From NCBI GenBank assembly GCA_035691065.1, contig DASSJT010000019.1, positions 1-19,179 of the forward strand: a stretch of DNA of 19,179 nucleotides, given 5' to 3'. The notes beneath the pieces are model-generated. The model was not told the origin of the DNA and did no database searches. It saw nothing but the letters and a program-made list of their open reading frames with translations. The stretch comes from DASSJT01 sp035691065. Its GTDB lineage: Bacteria; Actinomycetota; Actinomycetes; Actinomycetales; Dermatophilaceae. Both the position numbers and the translations under genes were made by a program. Shown in pieces: positions 1-8,000 of the stretch. Position 1 is the stretch's first letter. Every line of letters starts with the position of its first letter.

Positions 1-134
1 TCGGCGATGTCGGAGAAGCCCTGTTCCCGCAGCCAAGCCGTGATCTCGTATCCGTACGCGGGCCGGCCGGACAGGATCGCCAGGACGATTCCCTCAAGCG
101 TTCCCTTGAGCATCTCCGTCTCCTGCTTGCCCAA
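1..134 (-). CDS. PadR-family transcriptional regulator, N-terminal fragment
   Basis: The first 44 codons of a gene that runs off the left edge. The visible protein begins MGKQETEMLKGTLEG and continues with a PAYGYEI motif, the hallmark of the PadR winged-helix DNA-binding domain (helix 1 and the start of helix 2). PadR proteins are small dimeric repressors, commonly controlling neighbouring transporter or membrane-protein genes and their own promoter. I chose the TTG at 134 because AAAGGG lies six bases upstream and MGKQxTEMLKGTLEG is the usual family start; an internal ATG at 113 is the alternative. An AT-rich palindromic region directly upstream is probably its own operator. The family is clear, but the regulated target lies outside the window. 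Confidence 0.88.
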   Translation of the reverse strand, partial: MGKQETEMLKGTLEGIVLAILSGRPAYGYEITAWLREQGFSDIA

Positions 135-148
135 GGAACACCCTTTCA

Positions 149-194
149 ACTACTCAGTGATACTGACTACTAGTACATAGTAACACTGAGTAGT
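149..194. promoter_or_regulatory. Palindromic operator/promoter region of the padR gene
   Basis: A perfect 11-bp inverted repeat, ACTACTCAGTG (149-159) and CACTGAGTAGT (184-194), flanks a 24-base core that itself contains TACTAGTA and TAGTACATAGTA. The block is strikingly AT-rich for this genome. It lies 15 bases upstream of the padR start, where the minus-strand promoter must be. TACTATGTACTA-type half-sites are typical of PadR operators, so autoregulation is the likely role; this is inferred from position and symmetry. Confidence 0.65.
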
Positions 195-378
195 CGCCGC
201 GCAAGCCCCACATCGCGACGGGCCCTGATGGCCTGGTTCCGGCTGGACGAGCCGGTCGGTTCGGAGCGAGCGGGGGCTGTGCGTCCGCGGCACGCGCGTG
301 TCCGCACCACCGGATCCCGGCGCGTTCGCACCAACCGGATCCGCATCGACCGGGTCAGGGCGCCCGCGCCCCAACCCC

Positions 379-384
379 TAGACT
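379..384 (+). promoter_or_regulatory. Candidate -10 element for a leaderless transcript
   Basis: TAGACT fits the actinobacterial -10 pattern TANNNT and ends seven bases before the ATG at 392. No Shine-Dalgarno sequence precedes that ATG. Together these suggest that transcription starts at or next to the start codon. No convincing -35 element is visible. Confidence 0.4.
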
Positions 385-391
385 CCGCCGC

Positions 392-1000
392 ATGACCGAG
401 GGGCCCACCGCTGCCATGTACGTGCCGAAGTTCTTCATGCGCCAGAAGATCACCTTGATGGTGAACCGCTACGAACTCCTTGCGGCGACGCCCGACGGCC
501 GCGAGGGCGACGTCCTCGCGTTCGCGCAGCAGAAACGGCTGGCCTTCAAGGAAGAGGTGACCTTCTACACCGACTCCAGCAAGTCGCGGGTGGTCTTCCG
601 GTTCAAGGCGCGCAAGCGGCTCGACCTCAACTCGGGCTACGACGTCTACGACGAAACGGGCGCACCCATCGGGTATTTCCAGAAGGACTTCGGCAAGAGC
701 CTGCTCCGCTCCAGCTGGCACCTGTCCGGGCCCGGTGTCGAGGCGTTCGGGCACGAACGCCGGCCGTGGCTGGCCATCCTGCGTCGGGTGTGGGATTTCA
801 TCCCCGTGATCGGCGACGTCTGGGTCCCGTTCGTCTTCCACTTCGACTTCACCGACAACGCGACGGGCCGACCCGTCATGACCAGCGAGCGCAAGAAGGC
901 GGTCCGAGACCGCTACACGATCACGGTGCCAGACCAGCGACTCGACTTCCGACTTGCAGCGGCGATGGCTGTGGCCCTGGACGCGCTGCAGAGCCGCTGA
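392..1000 (+). CDS. LURP-one-related / scramblase-like (tubby C-terminal fold) protein
   Basis: A 202-residue cytosolic-looking protein. The N-terminal stretch PKFFMRQKITLMVNRYEL, followed by alternating hydrophobic and charged beta strands, resembles the LURP-one/YxjI family (tubby-like barrel, related to phospholipid scramblases). The segment SGYDVYDETGAPIGYFQKDF matches the repeated 'xxDxxGxxIGxxxxD/K' strand pairs of that fold. A hydrophobic stretch (residues about 136-152, WDFIPVIGDVWVPFVF) may associate with membrane. Actinobacterial members have no proven role. The gene stands alone; a small hairpin includes its stop codon. The family call is fairly firm, the function unknown. Confidence 0.75.
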   Translation: MTEGPTAAMYVPKFFMRQKITLMVNRYELLAATPDGREGDVLAFAQQKRLAFKEEVTFYTDSSKSRVVFRFKARKRLDLNSGYDVYDETGAPIGYFQKDFGKSLLRSSWHLSGPGVEAFGHERRPWLAILRRVWDFIPVIGDVWVPFVFHFDFTDNATGRPVMTSERKKAVRDRYTITVPDQRLDFRLAAAMAVALDALQSR

Positions 1001-1012
1001 GGCCGCGCCTCA
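998..1012 (+). terminator. Short hairpin overlapping the stop codon of the LURP-one-like gene
   Basis: TGAGGC (998-1003), a 3-base loop, then GCCTCA (1007-1012) form a perfect 6-bp GC-rich stem that includes the TGA. There is no T-run after it, as is common for high-GC terminators. It may be a weak terminator or simply a chance stem. Confidence 0.35.
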
Positions 1013-1315
1013 CAACCCCCGGTGCGTATGCCGTACTCGCGCCTTCGTTGTGAAAGTCACGTCGGGGATCCGGGGCGAGACAGATAGTCCTGGAACCGGT
1101 GGGTACCGAGAGGGAAGCCGCCCGGGTCAAAGAGCGGCCCGGGCGGCGCACCTGCATTTTGAACCATGTGGTGCGCCACGCGCTAGATCCCCAGCCGGTG
1201 CGATCTGCATCGGCATGAACGCCCGTATGACCACCCGCGCGCACAGCGGCGACCCCACCGCACGCTACGAGCAGGGCGTCAGGTCCTCGCCGCGCGCCCA
1301 TCCACGGACGCACAC
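1013..1315. other. Non-coding region upstream of sigL with two overlapping hairpins
   Basis: I find no supported gene here. Two strong inverted repeats are present. GCCGCCCGGG (1117-1126) pairs with CCCGGGCGGC (1138-1147), loop 11 bases. GGCGCACC (1145-1152) pairs with GGTGCGCC (1170-1177), loop 17 bases containing TTTT. The stems share bases 1145-1147, so they partly exclude one another. They could form a terminator for the upstream gene or part of a small structured RNA. A GTATGCC motif lies at 1026-1032. I could not match the region to a known riboswitch. Confidence 0.4.
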
Positions 1316-1343
1316 TGAACCCATGGGCTCCCTGCCACGTGTT
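1316..1343 (+). promoter_or_regulatory. SigL-type ECF promoter of the sigma factor gene
   Basis: TGAACC (1316-1321), exactly 16 bases, then CGTGTT (1338-1343). This fits the Mycobacterium tuberculosis SigL consensus as I recall it (TGAACC, 15-17 bases, CGT plus two or three weaker bases). The -10 ends five bases before the sigma start codon, so the transcript is probably leaderless and the gene autoregulated. Confidence 0.8.
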
Positions 1344-1348
1344 CCCTC

Positions 1349-1885
1349 ATGAGAGGAGGTGCCCCCACGGACAATCAGGTGAAGCTGATGGAGGCGCTGC
1401 ACGAGGACCACGCGGCCGCGCTGTGGGCTTACTGTGTGCGCTTGACGGCGGGCGACCGGGCGAGGGCCCAGGACGTCGTACAGGAGACCCTGCTTCGCGC
1501 CTGGCGCAATCCCCAGGTCCTGGACCAGTCGCAGCGCTCAGCGCGGGCCTGGCTCTTCACCGTGGCACGGCGGGTCGTGATCGATGAATGGAGATCCAAG
1601 CAGCACCAGTCTGAGGTGTCGACGGCAGACGTCCCCGAAGCTGCCCCGATCGAGGACAGCAGTGACCGGCTGCTCCTCTCGTGGGTCGTGGCCGAGGCGC
1701 TGGAGCGGCTGTCGGCCGATCACCGAGACGTCGTCCTGGAGTGCTACTACCGGGGCCACTCAGTGGCGCAGGCAGCGCTCCGGCTGGGGATCCCCGAAGG
1801 AACCGTCAAGTCGCGCACGCACTATGCACTGCGCGCCCTGCGCTTGGCACTCGAGGAGATGGGTGAAGTGGGTGAGCTGACGTGA
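1349..1885 (+). CDS. sigL: ECF sigma factor, SigL-like
   Basis: A 178-residue group 4 (ECF) sigma factor that directs RNA polymerase to a small regulon. Region 2 (about residues 18-85) carries the ECF signature around DVVQETLLRAWRNP and ARAWLFTVARRVVIDEWR. Region 4 (about 118-170) has the helix-turn-helix with GIPEGTVKSRTHYALRALR. There is no extra C-terminal domain, as in M. tuberculosis SigL. I keep the ATG at 1349 because it gives an N-terminus of nearly the same length as mycobacterial SigL, and because the promoter places the transcript start at this codon. An SD-like AGGAGGT lies inside codons 2-4, so the ACG at 1366 or the GTG at 1379 are less likely alternatives. It overlaps the anti-sigma gene by four bases (GTGA), which implies translational coupling. 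The SigL assignment rests on sequence style plus promoter match. Confidence 0.87.
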   Translation: MRGGAPTDNQVKLMEALHEDHAAALWAYCVRLTAGDRARAQDVVQETLLRAWRNPQVLDQSQRSARAWLFTVARRVVIDEWRSKQHQSEVSTADVPEAAPIEDSSDRLLLSWVVAEALERLSADHRDVVLECYYRGHSVAQAALRLGIPEGTVKSRTHYALRALRLALEEMGEVGELT

Positions 1886-2595
1886 GCGTGGACCCCTTCC
1901 GCGAGCTCGACGCGGCCTACGTCCTCGGCGCCCTGCCGATGGACGAGCGTCGTGAGTTCGAGGAACACCTTGGGTCGTGTGACTCCTGTTCCAGCGGAGT
2001 CCGCGAGCTTGCGGGTATGCCGGGACTGCTCGCCACCGTGCCCCTCGCCATCGCGGAGCTCGGCCCCGCCGGGCCGGTGCCCGAGACGTTGCTGCCTTCG
2101 CTGGTGCGGGTGGTCCGGCGCGAGCGCGGCAAGCAGCGCTGGCTGATCGGCATGGCAGCGGCCGCGGCCGCGGTGTCCGTCGGCCTCGGCGGTCTTGTGC
2201 TGGCCGATCGGCCAGGCGACATCACCGCCACCCATCCTTCGACATCCGTCACGACCTCCTCTCCTTCTCCGACGTCTGCGCCCGCCAGGGCCATGAAGGC
2301 CCTGATCCGCACGCCGCTGGCCGCGGAGGTTTCGCTCAACGGCGTCGCTTGGGGTACGCGCTTGGACTTGACCTGCACCTACACCATCCGGGAGCGGTAC
2401 CTGGGCGGTGACGGTCCGGCATACCTGCTGGTGGTGCACGCGAAGGATGGCCGGAGCGAGCAGGTAGCCACCTGGCGGGCGGTGCCGGGCCGGGTGATGC
2501 GCCTGAGCGGGGCCACGCAGTTCTCGCCGAATGAGATCGCGTCGGTGGAGGTCCGCACCCAAGGGGGCACGCCACTGCTGGCCCTCACCGTCTGA
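1882..2595 (+). CDS. rslA: Zinc-type membrane anti-sigma factor, RslA-like
   Basis: A 237-residue anti-sigma factor that should hold the SigL-like sigma at the membrane. The N-terminal cytosolic domain has the zinc anti-sigma motif HxxxCxxC (H29, C33, C36), which in this family can be redox-sensitive. One membrane span covers about residues 87-108 (WLIGM through VLA). A Thr/Ser/Pro-rich linker (about 112-135) leads to an extracytoplasmic beta-rich domain similar to the RskA/RslA C-terminal domain. The GTG start overlaps the sigma stop codon and gives the expected MSVDPFRELDAAYVLGAL opening. Signal release could be oxidation at the zinc site, proteolysis, or both; the sequence does not decide between them. 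Confidence 0.87.
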   Translation: MSVDPFRELDAAYVLGALPMDERREFEEHLGSCDSCSSGVRELAGMPGLLATVPLAIAELGPAGPVPETLLPSLVRVVRRERGKQRWLIGMAAAAAAVSVGLGGLVLADRPGDITATHPSTSVTTSSPSPTSAPARAMKALIRTPLAAEVSLNGVAWGTRLDLTCTYTIRERYLGGDGPAYLLVVHAKDGRSEQVATWRAVPGRVMRLSGATQFSPNEIASVEVRTQGGTPLLALTV

Positions 2596-2618
2596 GCGAG
2601 CGAGGAGTGCCGGCTCGC
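2596..2618 (+). terminator. Candidate hairpin after the sigma/anti-sigma pair
   Basis: GCGAGC (2596-2601) and GCTCGC (2613-2618) form a perfect 6-bp stem immediately after the TGA of the anti-sigma gene. There is no T-run. It lies just upstream of the separate promoter of the Rieske gene, so a partial terminator is plausible. Confidence 0.4.
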
Positions 2619-2632
2619 GGACGGGCGACACG

Positions 2633-2658
2633 TGAACCGTTCGTCTCGTTGAGCCGTT
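2633..2658 (+). promoter_or_regulatory. SigL-type ECF promoter of the Rieske gene
   Basis: TGAACC (2633-2638), 16 bases, then CGTT (2655-2658, continuing CA). It has the same -35 and spacing as the promoter in front of the sigma gene. It lies in the anti-sigma/Rieske gap and would give a 5' leader of roughly 105-110 bases. This makes the Rieske lipoprotein a likely direct target of the adjacent sigma factor. Confidence 0.75.
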
Positions 2659-2772
2659 CATGAGGCAGGTGCCCGTCGATCGACACGCGTCGGCGCGATG
2701 GCCGCCACCCTCGTCAGCGCTGCGGGAACCCGGAGCATCGAGCCAGCAGCGAACCGTGCCAAGGAGTGAGAG

Positions 2773-3216
2773 ATGAGCGAGACCATCGACCGTCGACAGG
2801 TCATCGTCAGCGGTGCGGCCGGCGCAGCCGCTCTGGTCATAGCCGGATGCGGGGGGTCGAGTGGAGGCGGCGGGACCGGGTCAGCAGCAGGGTCGACGGC
2901 GGGGTCTGCCTCGGCGCCCAGTGGGAAGCCGATCGTGGCACTGGACAAGGTGCCCGTGGGCGGTGCTGTGTCAGCCAAGGACCCGAACGGCAAGCCGATC
3001 ATCGTTGCCCAGCCCCAAACGGGCGCGGCCGTGGCGTTCTCAGCGATATGCACCCACATGGGCTGCACGGTCGCGCCGTCCGGTGACAAGCTCGACTGCC
3101 CCTGCCACGGATCGGTCTACCAGGCGGCGACTGGCGAGGTGGTGCAGGGACCGGCGCCGCGGGCGCTCGACAAAGTGAGCGTGAAGGTGGTCAACGGCGA
3201 AGTCGTGACGGCCTGA
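2773..3216 (+). CDS. Rieske [2Fe-2S] lipoprotein with Tat-like signal
   Basis: A 147-residue exported Rieske protein. The N-terminus has a twin-arginine (R7 R8) in DRRQVIVSG and a lipobox IAGC with C26 as the lipidation site, so it is probably folded with its cluster, exported by Tat and anchored outside the membrane. A Gly/Ser-rich linker (27-51) follows. The Rieske fold carries CTHMGC (C93, H95, C98) and CPCHGS (C109, C111, H112): C93/H95/C109/H112 ligate the cluster and C98/C111 form the usual disulfide. AAGGAG lies six bases before the ATG. There is no cytochrome b or oxygenase partner nearby, so its electron partner is unknown. The SigL-like promoter ties it to the redox-type sigma unit. 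Confidence 0.9.
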   Translation: MSETIDRRQVIVSGAAGAAALVIAGCGGSSGGGGTGSAAGSTAGSASAPSGKPIVALDKVPVGGAVSAKDPNGKPIIVAQPQTGAAVAFSAICTHMGCTVAPSGDKLDCPCHGSVYQAATGEVVQGPAPRALDKVSVKVVNGEVVTA

Positions 3217-3266
3217 CCCGAAGGAGTGAGGCCTGAGCCGAGCCCGGATGTCCCGATACATGCCCC

Positions 3267-3290
3267 CGACCCGCCCCCGGGCCTGGGTCG
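3267..3290. terminator. Candidate terminator between convergent Rieske and MFS genes
   Basis: CGACCC (3267-3272) pairs with GGGTCG (3285-3290), and the 12-base interval contains a further GC-rich pairing (CCC/GGG). It sits in the 85-base gap between two convergent genes and could serve both strands. No T-run is present. Confidence 0.4.
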
Positions 3291-3301
3291 CTTCGGCTGT
3301 C

Positions 3302-4822
3302 TCAGTCGAACTCGAGCGGAGCCGACCGCCGCGGCATGAGCAGGACGGCTGCCACCATGGTGACCGCCAGAATCGCCACCCCGATGAAGACGTGGTGGGT
3401 CGCGGTGGCGAGAGCGCCGCGCACGAATTCGCGCACGGCTGCCGTGACTCCAGAGGCGCGATCCAGCACGACGGCCGCATCGTCGGCAGTGCGCGGCAAT
3501 CGACCTCCGAGTCCGGCGGGCGGGGCGGCGAACTGGTGCGCCAGCGAGGCGTTGGCGATGGCGCCGAACACGGCGACGCCCACGGCGCTCCCCACCGACC
3601 GGGCGAACATGTTGGTCGCGGTCACCACGCCCCTGCGGTCCCAGTCGACGGTTGACTGCACCGCCACCAGCGTGGGGCCGGCGGTGTAGCCCAGGCCTAC
3701 GCCGACCACGAACGTGAAGGCGGCCACGAGCCAGAGGCTGCTGTGCGCTCCGACCGCGAGGAGCAGAAGGCTGCCGAGGACGATGAAGGCGACGCCGATC
3801 AGCGAGGTGTCCCGGAAGCCCAGCCTCAGGTAGATCCGGCCGGCCGTGGCCGCAGCGATCGGCCAGCCGATGGTCATGGCCGCCAGCGCGAACCCGGACA
3901 GCACCGCACCGAACCCCAGGACTCCCTGGGCGAACGTCGGCACGTAGGACGACAGCCCCATCATCACTGCACCGACCAGGAGCGCGACCAGGTTGGCGCC
4001 GATCAGCATGCGCCGCCCGAAGACCCACAGCGGCAGGATCGGCTCGGTGGCTCGCGACTCCACGACGACGAAGGCCACGAGCAGCGCGAGGCTGAGCACG
4101 CCCAACCCCACGCTGACCGGCGATGCCCAGGCCCAGGACCGCCCACCCTCCAGCAGGGCCAGGATCAGGAGGCTCACCCCCGTTGTGAGCAGGACGGCGC
4201 CGGCGTAGTCGATCCGGTGCCGCACCCGCTGGATGTCCTCGTGGAAGCGCCGGAGCAGCATCCAGGCCGCGAGTGCCCCGACCGGCAGGTTGACGAAGAA
4301 GATCCAGCGCCAGGAGACGTACTCGGAGAAGACACCGCCCAGAGTGGGTCCCACGATGGATGCCATGCCCCACACGCTCGCGATGAAGCCCTGTACCCGG
4401 GCCCGCTCCTCGACGGTGTAGAGGTCTCCGACGATCGTCATCGACATGGGCATCACCGCGCCAGCGCCGAGTCCCTGGACCACCCGGGAGGCGATGAGCA
4501 CAGGCATGCTCCAGGCGACGCCGCAGAGGACCGACCCGGCCAGGAAGAGCCCGATCCCGACGAGCATCACGGGTTTGCGGCCCAGCGAGTCGGCACGCTT
4601 GCCGTAGATCGGCACCGAGACGGCTTGTGCCAGGAGGTAGATCGAGAACAGCCACGGGAACTGGGAGAAGCCGCCGAGGTCGGTCACCACCGCCGGCACC
4701 GCGGCGGCGAGGATCGTGGCGTCGATGGCCACCAGGGCCGTGCAGAGCATCACCGAGAGCAGGACCGGCCCGCGCTCGCTGCGCAGACCGACGGAGGTGG
4801 GCGCTGGTGTCTGGACAGCCAC
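3302..4822 (-). CDS. MFS multidrug exporter, DHA2 (14-TM) type
   Basis: About 506 residues, highly hydrophobic, typical of EmrB/QacA-like proton-driven drug exporters. TM1 carries an acidic residue in VAIDATILAAAVP (D34). Motif A is GKRADSLGRK (about 74-83). The antiporter motif C region is in GPTLGGVFSEYVSWRWIFF. About fourteen hydrophobic segments follow, ending MPRRSAPLEFD. The open frame extends much further upstream (to 5140), but that extension is Arg/Pro/Gly-rich, overlaps the divergent gene and is not MFS-like. I place the start at the GTG at 4822 (VAVQTPAPTSVGLRSERG); GTG at 4840 is also possible, and neither has a strong ribosome site. Substrate unknown. It converges with the Rieske gene and diverges from the propeller gene. 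Confidence 0.85.
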   Translation of the reverse strand: MAVQTPAPTSVGLRSERGPVLLSVMLCTALVAIDATILAAAVPAVVTDLGGFSQFPWLFSIYLLAQAVSVPIYGKRADSLGRKPVMLVGIGLFLAGSVLCGVAWSMPVLIASRVVQGLGAGAVMPMSMTIVGDLYTVEERARVQGFIASVWGMASIVGPTLGGVFSEYVSWRWIFFVNLPVGALAAWMLLRRFHEDIQRVRHRIDYAGAVLLTTGVSLLILALLEGGRSWAWASPVSVGLGVLSLALLVAFVVVESRATEPILPLWVFGRRMLIGANLVALLVGAVMMGLSSYVPTFAQGVLGFGAVLSGFALAAMTIGWPIAAATAGRIYLRLGFRDTSLIGVAFIVLGSLLLLAVGAHSSLWLVAAFTFVVGVGLGYTAGPTLVAVQSTVDWDRRGVVTATNMFARSVGSAVGVAVFGAIANASLAHQFAAPPAGLGGRLPRTADDAAVVLDRASGVTAAVREFVRGALATATHHVFIGVAILAVTMVAAVLLMPRRSAPLEFD

Positions 4823-4858
4823 GTTCAGCGCCAACCCCACATCGGCGGCGCATATTCC

Positions 4859-4923
4859 GCACGTTCCGAGTGCTGGGCCGCAAGATCCTCCGGAAGTTCC
4901 CTTCCGCAACGAATGTGTTGCGG
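4859..4923. promoter_or_regulatory. Overlapping palindromes in the MFS/propeller divergent region
   Basis: CGGAAG (4891-4896) and CTTCCG (4901-4906) form a perfect palindrome with a 4-base centre. CCGCAAC (4904-4910) and GTTGCGG (4917-4923) form another with a 6-base centre, sharing CCG with the first. They lie between the divergent starts at 4822 and 5011, where both promoters must be. They could be operators or mRNA hairpins; no regulator gene is adjacent. Confidence 0.4.
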
Positions 4924-5010
4924 GGTGGCCCGCGTAGGAGGACAGTGCCAGACGGACTACCCGGCTCTCCCCAGGGAGGGCCGCCCACCCCTCAGTGTGG
5001 AGGTTGCCGC

Positions 5011-8000
5011 ATGCGCTCTGCGAAGTCCCTCTCCAAGTCCTCGCTGTCCAAGTTCTTGGCCGCTGCCGCCACCGTGGCAGCCACCGTGATCGCGCCCGTG
5101 GCCCTCGCCCCGGCTCATGCCGCGGGCGAGGACGACACACCGGTCCTGCTCACCCCGAAGGGTGAGCGCGAGACCGGGGCTGGCGAGCAGAACTTCGACA
5201 AGCTGCGCGACGCCTACTACTGGAGCCGGCTCCTGGCCGGCGACGAGCAGCTGACCCTCACCGAGGCGGCGACACTGCGCGACCAGGCCAGCAAGCAGTC
5301 GCGCACCCTGGCCGAGGCCACGACCGGGGGAGCGGCGCGAGGAGGGACCTGGACCAACGTCGGCAACGACCCCACGGTCCAGGTGGGACGGACGACGAAC
5401 ACCTTCCAGGCCGTGACCGGGCGCATCGGAGCGCTCGCAGTCCACAGCGACGGCAGCGTCGTGCTCGGCGCCGCACAGGGCGGCGTCTGGACCTATGACC
5501 AGGGCACCAGGGTCTGGACCTCTCGAACCAACGACACCGACACCCAGTCGGTGGGTGCCTTGGCCATCGCGCCCAGCAACGAGAGCATCGTCTACATGGG
5601 CTCCGGGGAGGGCGCCCTCTCTGGCGACTCCTACTACGGCGACGGGGTTTACCGGTCAACAGACGGCGGCCAGACCTGGACCAAGGTGTCGGGCTCCATG
5701 TTCACCGGGCAGGCGACCAGCGCCATCGTGGTCGACCCGGCGAATGCCAACCACCTCTGGATCGCGACGCTGCGCGGCCGCGGCGGCGCCCGGCGCACGA
5801 CGTCTCCGACCGACGCCATGTTCGGCATCTACGAGTCGACGAACGGCGGAGCCAGCTGGGCACTGCTCAAGGGCACCGACAACGAGATCCATGGGGCAAC
5901 CGACCTGGTCGCCGACCCACAGAACCCGCAGGTGCTCTGGGCCTCGTTCTGGGGTGACGGCATCTACCGCTCGACCGACGGCGGTCACACCTGGTCGAGT
6001 GCGCTTGGCGACCTGCCGGCCGGCAACTACACGGAGGGCGGCACCCGGTTCGCCCTCGGGATCTCACGCCCGGCTGGCGCGGCGACGGCAACGGTGTATG
6101 CCGGGTTCGACTACTTCGACACCAGCGACCAGTACCACGCCGCTAGCGTCTACCGGACGACCAACGACGGAGCCCACTGGACCGACGTGCGGGGCAGCAC
6201 CACCGGCTCCAACAGCGTGGTCAACTACTGCGGCACCCAGTGCTTCTACGACAACGTCGTCAAGCCCGACCCCAACGACCCGAACACGATCTACGCTCTC
6301 GGCTCCTACGGCTACAACAACTCCCCACAGTCAGGTGGCATCTACCGCTCCACCGACGGTGGCGCGACGTGGCGCAACCTCGGCTACGACCTGCACCCGG
6401 ACTTCCACGCCATCGCGTTCGAGCCCGACAACACCAGCCACCTCGTCATCGGCAACGACGGCGGGGTCTGGCAGTCGTTCAACAAGGGCGGCCGGCTCGG
6501 CGACCCGCGACCTGCGCTGAGCGCCACCGACTGGGAGAACCTCAACGGCGACATCAACCCGTCCACCGGCAGCCTCCGGCGCAGCACCCACCTGGTGATC
6601 GGGCAGTTCACGAGCGTGGCGACCGTGCCCCAGGTGCCGGGGCAGTACTGGGGCGGGACGCAGGACAACGGAACCCAACGCAAGTCGCTCGTCAACAACC
6701 GCTGGTTCGACCAGTCGAGCGGCGACGGCGGCCAGGTGATCGTCGACCAGACCACGCTGAACCAGGCCTCGCCGAGCAACGCGGCCTACGTCTACGGCAC
6801 CTACTTCGGCATCTCCCCCTATCGGTTCGACCCATCCGAGGTAGGCACCTTCTTCGGGAACGAGGCCATCGACACCGGGATCAACCTGCGCGACCGCGCG
6901 GAGTTCTACATCCCGTGGGTCCAGAACCGCGGGAATGTCGACCAGATGTTCCTCGGCACCTACCGGCTGTACCGGACCGACACCGCACGGGCGCCTTCGT
7001 CGGCGGACGTGGCGTGGCACCCGGTCAGCGCTGACCTGACCAGCGGCTGCACCGGCAGCGCCCCCAACGGCGCCCGAGGCTGCTTCATCTCGGCCATCGG
7101 GGTGGCCGACGGCGGCGACGGCGTCTACACCGCCTCTGACGACGGATACGTCTACGTCAGCCCCGACGCGGTCAGGTCGGACAACCCGACCTGGACCCGC
7201 GTGGGCGTTGACGTCCTTCCCAACCGGCCCGCCACCCAGATTGCGGTGGACCGCTCCAACTGGCGGGTCGCCTACATCGCCTACGCAGGGTTCGGCGCCG
7301 CCACTCCCGGCAACTCGGGCCACCTGTTCAAGACCACGGACGGCGGAGGGCACTGGGCTGACATCTCGGGCGGGCTGCCCGACATCCCGATGAACTCCGT
7401 TGTCCTGGACCCGTCCAACGACAACGCCGTCTATGTGGGCACGGACGTGGGCGCCTTCGTGACCGTCAACGGCGGGACGACATGGAAGCGGCTCGGCACC
7501 GGAGCGCCCAAGGTAGCCGTCTGGCAGCTCGACTACGACCCCAGCCATGCCCTGCTCGCCGCAGGCACCCACGGGCGCGGCGTCTACGCCCTGAACACCG
7601 GTGCCAGCGTGCCCGCACTGGTCGCCTCGACGTCGGACAGCGGCCTCCCCGTCGGCCCAGGCAGCACGATCCACTACACCGTGACCGTCAGGAACGTCGG
7701 CAATGCCGCCGCGACAGGGGTCACCATCAAGGAGCCGCTGCCGGCCTACACGAGTTTCGTGTCTGCAGACTCCGGCGGCGCTTTCTCCACGGGTGGCGGC
7801 GGAAAGGTGCAGTGGAGCGGCCTGACCGTGCCCGCGGGTGGCAGCGTCGACGTGCACTTCCAGGCCAAGATCTCACCATCGCTGCCCGGATCTGTTGACG
7901 CGATCGTCAGCGACGGACTGCTCGTGAAGTCGCTCGAGGGCCCGGACGCGTCCGGAAGTCCCCACACGACTCCCATCGCACCGGCCCACGACGTGGCGGT

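Noticed and set aside
1145..1177. Possible tRNA on the minus strand (TGGTTCAAAATGCAGG resembles a T-arm)
   Set aside because: The T-stem does not close properly and no acceptor, D-arm or anticodon stem can be built.
4627..5010. Upstream extension of the propeller open frame to an ATG at 4627
   Set aside because: It would run through the divergent MFS start and hide the clear signal peptide and ribosome site at 5011.
3743..5089. Long plus-strand open frame of about 448 codons opposite the first MFS gene
   Set aside because: Composition is dominated by Asp/Glu/His/Gln/Arg without any fold signal, the usual shadow of a hydrophobic high-GC gene on the other strand.
6331..7857. Minus-strand open frame of about 508 codons opposite the propeller gene
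   Set aside because: Shadow of the Asp-box coding strand; no recognisable domain.
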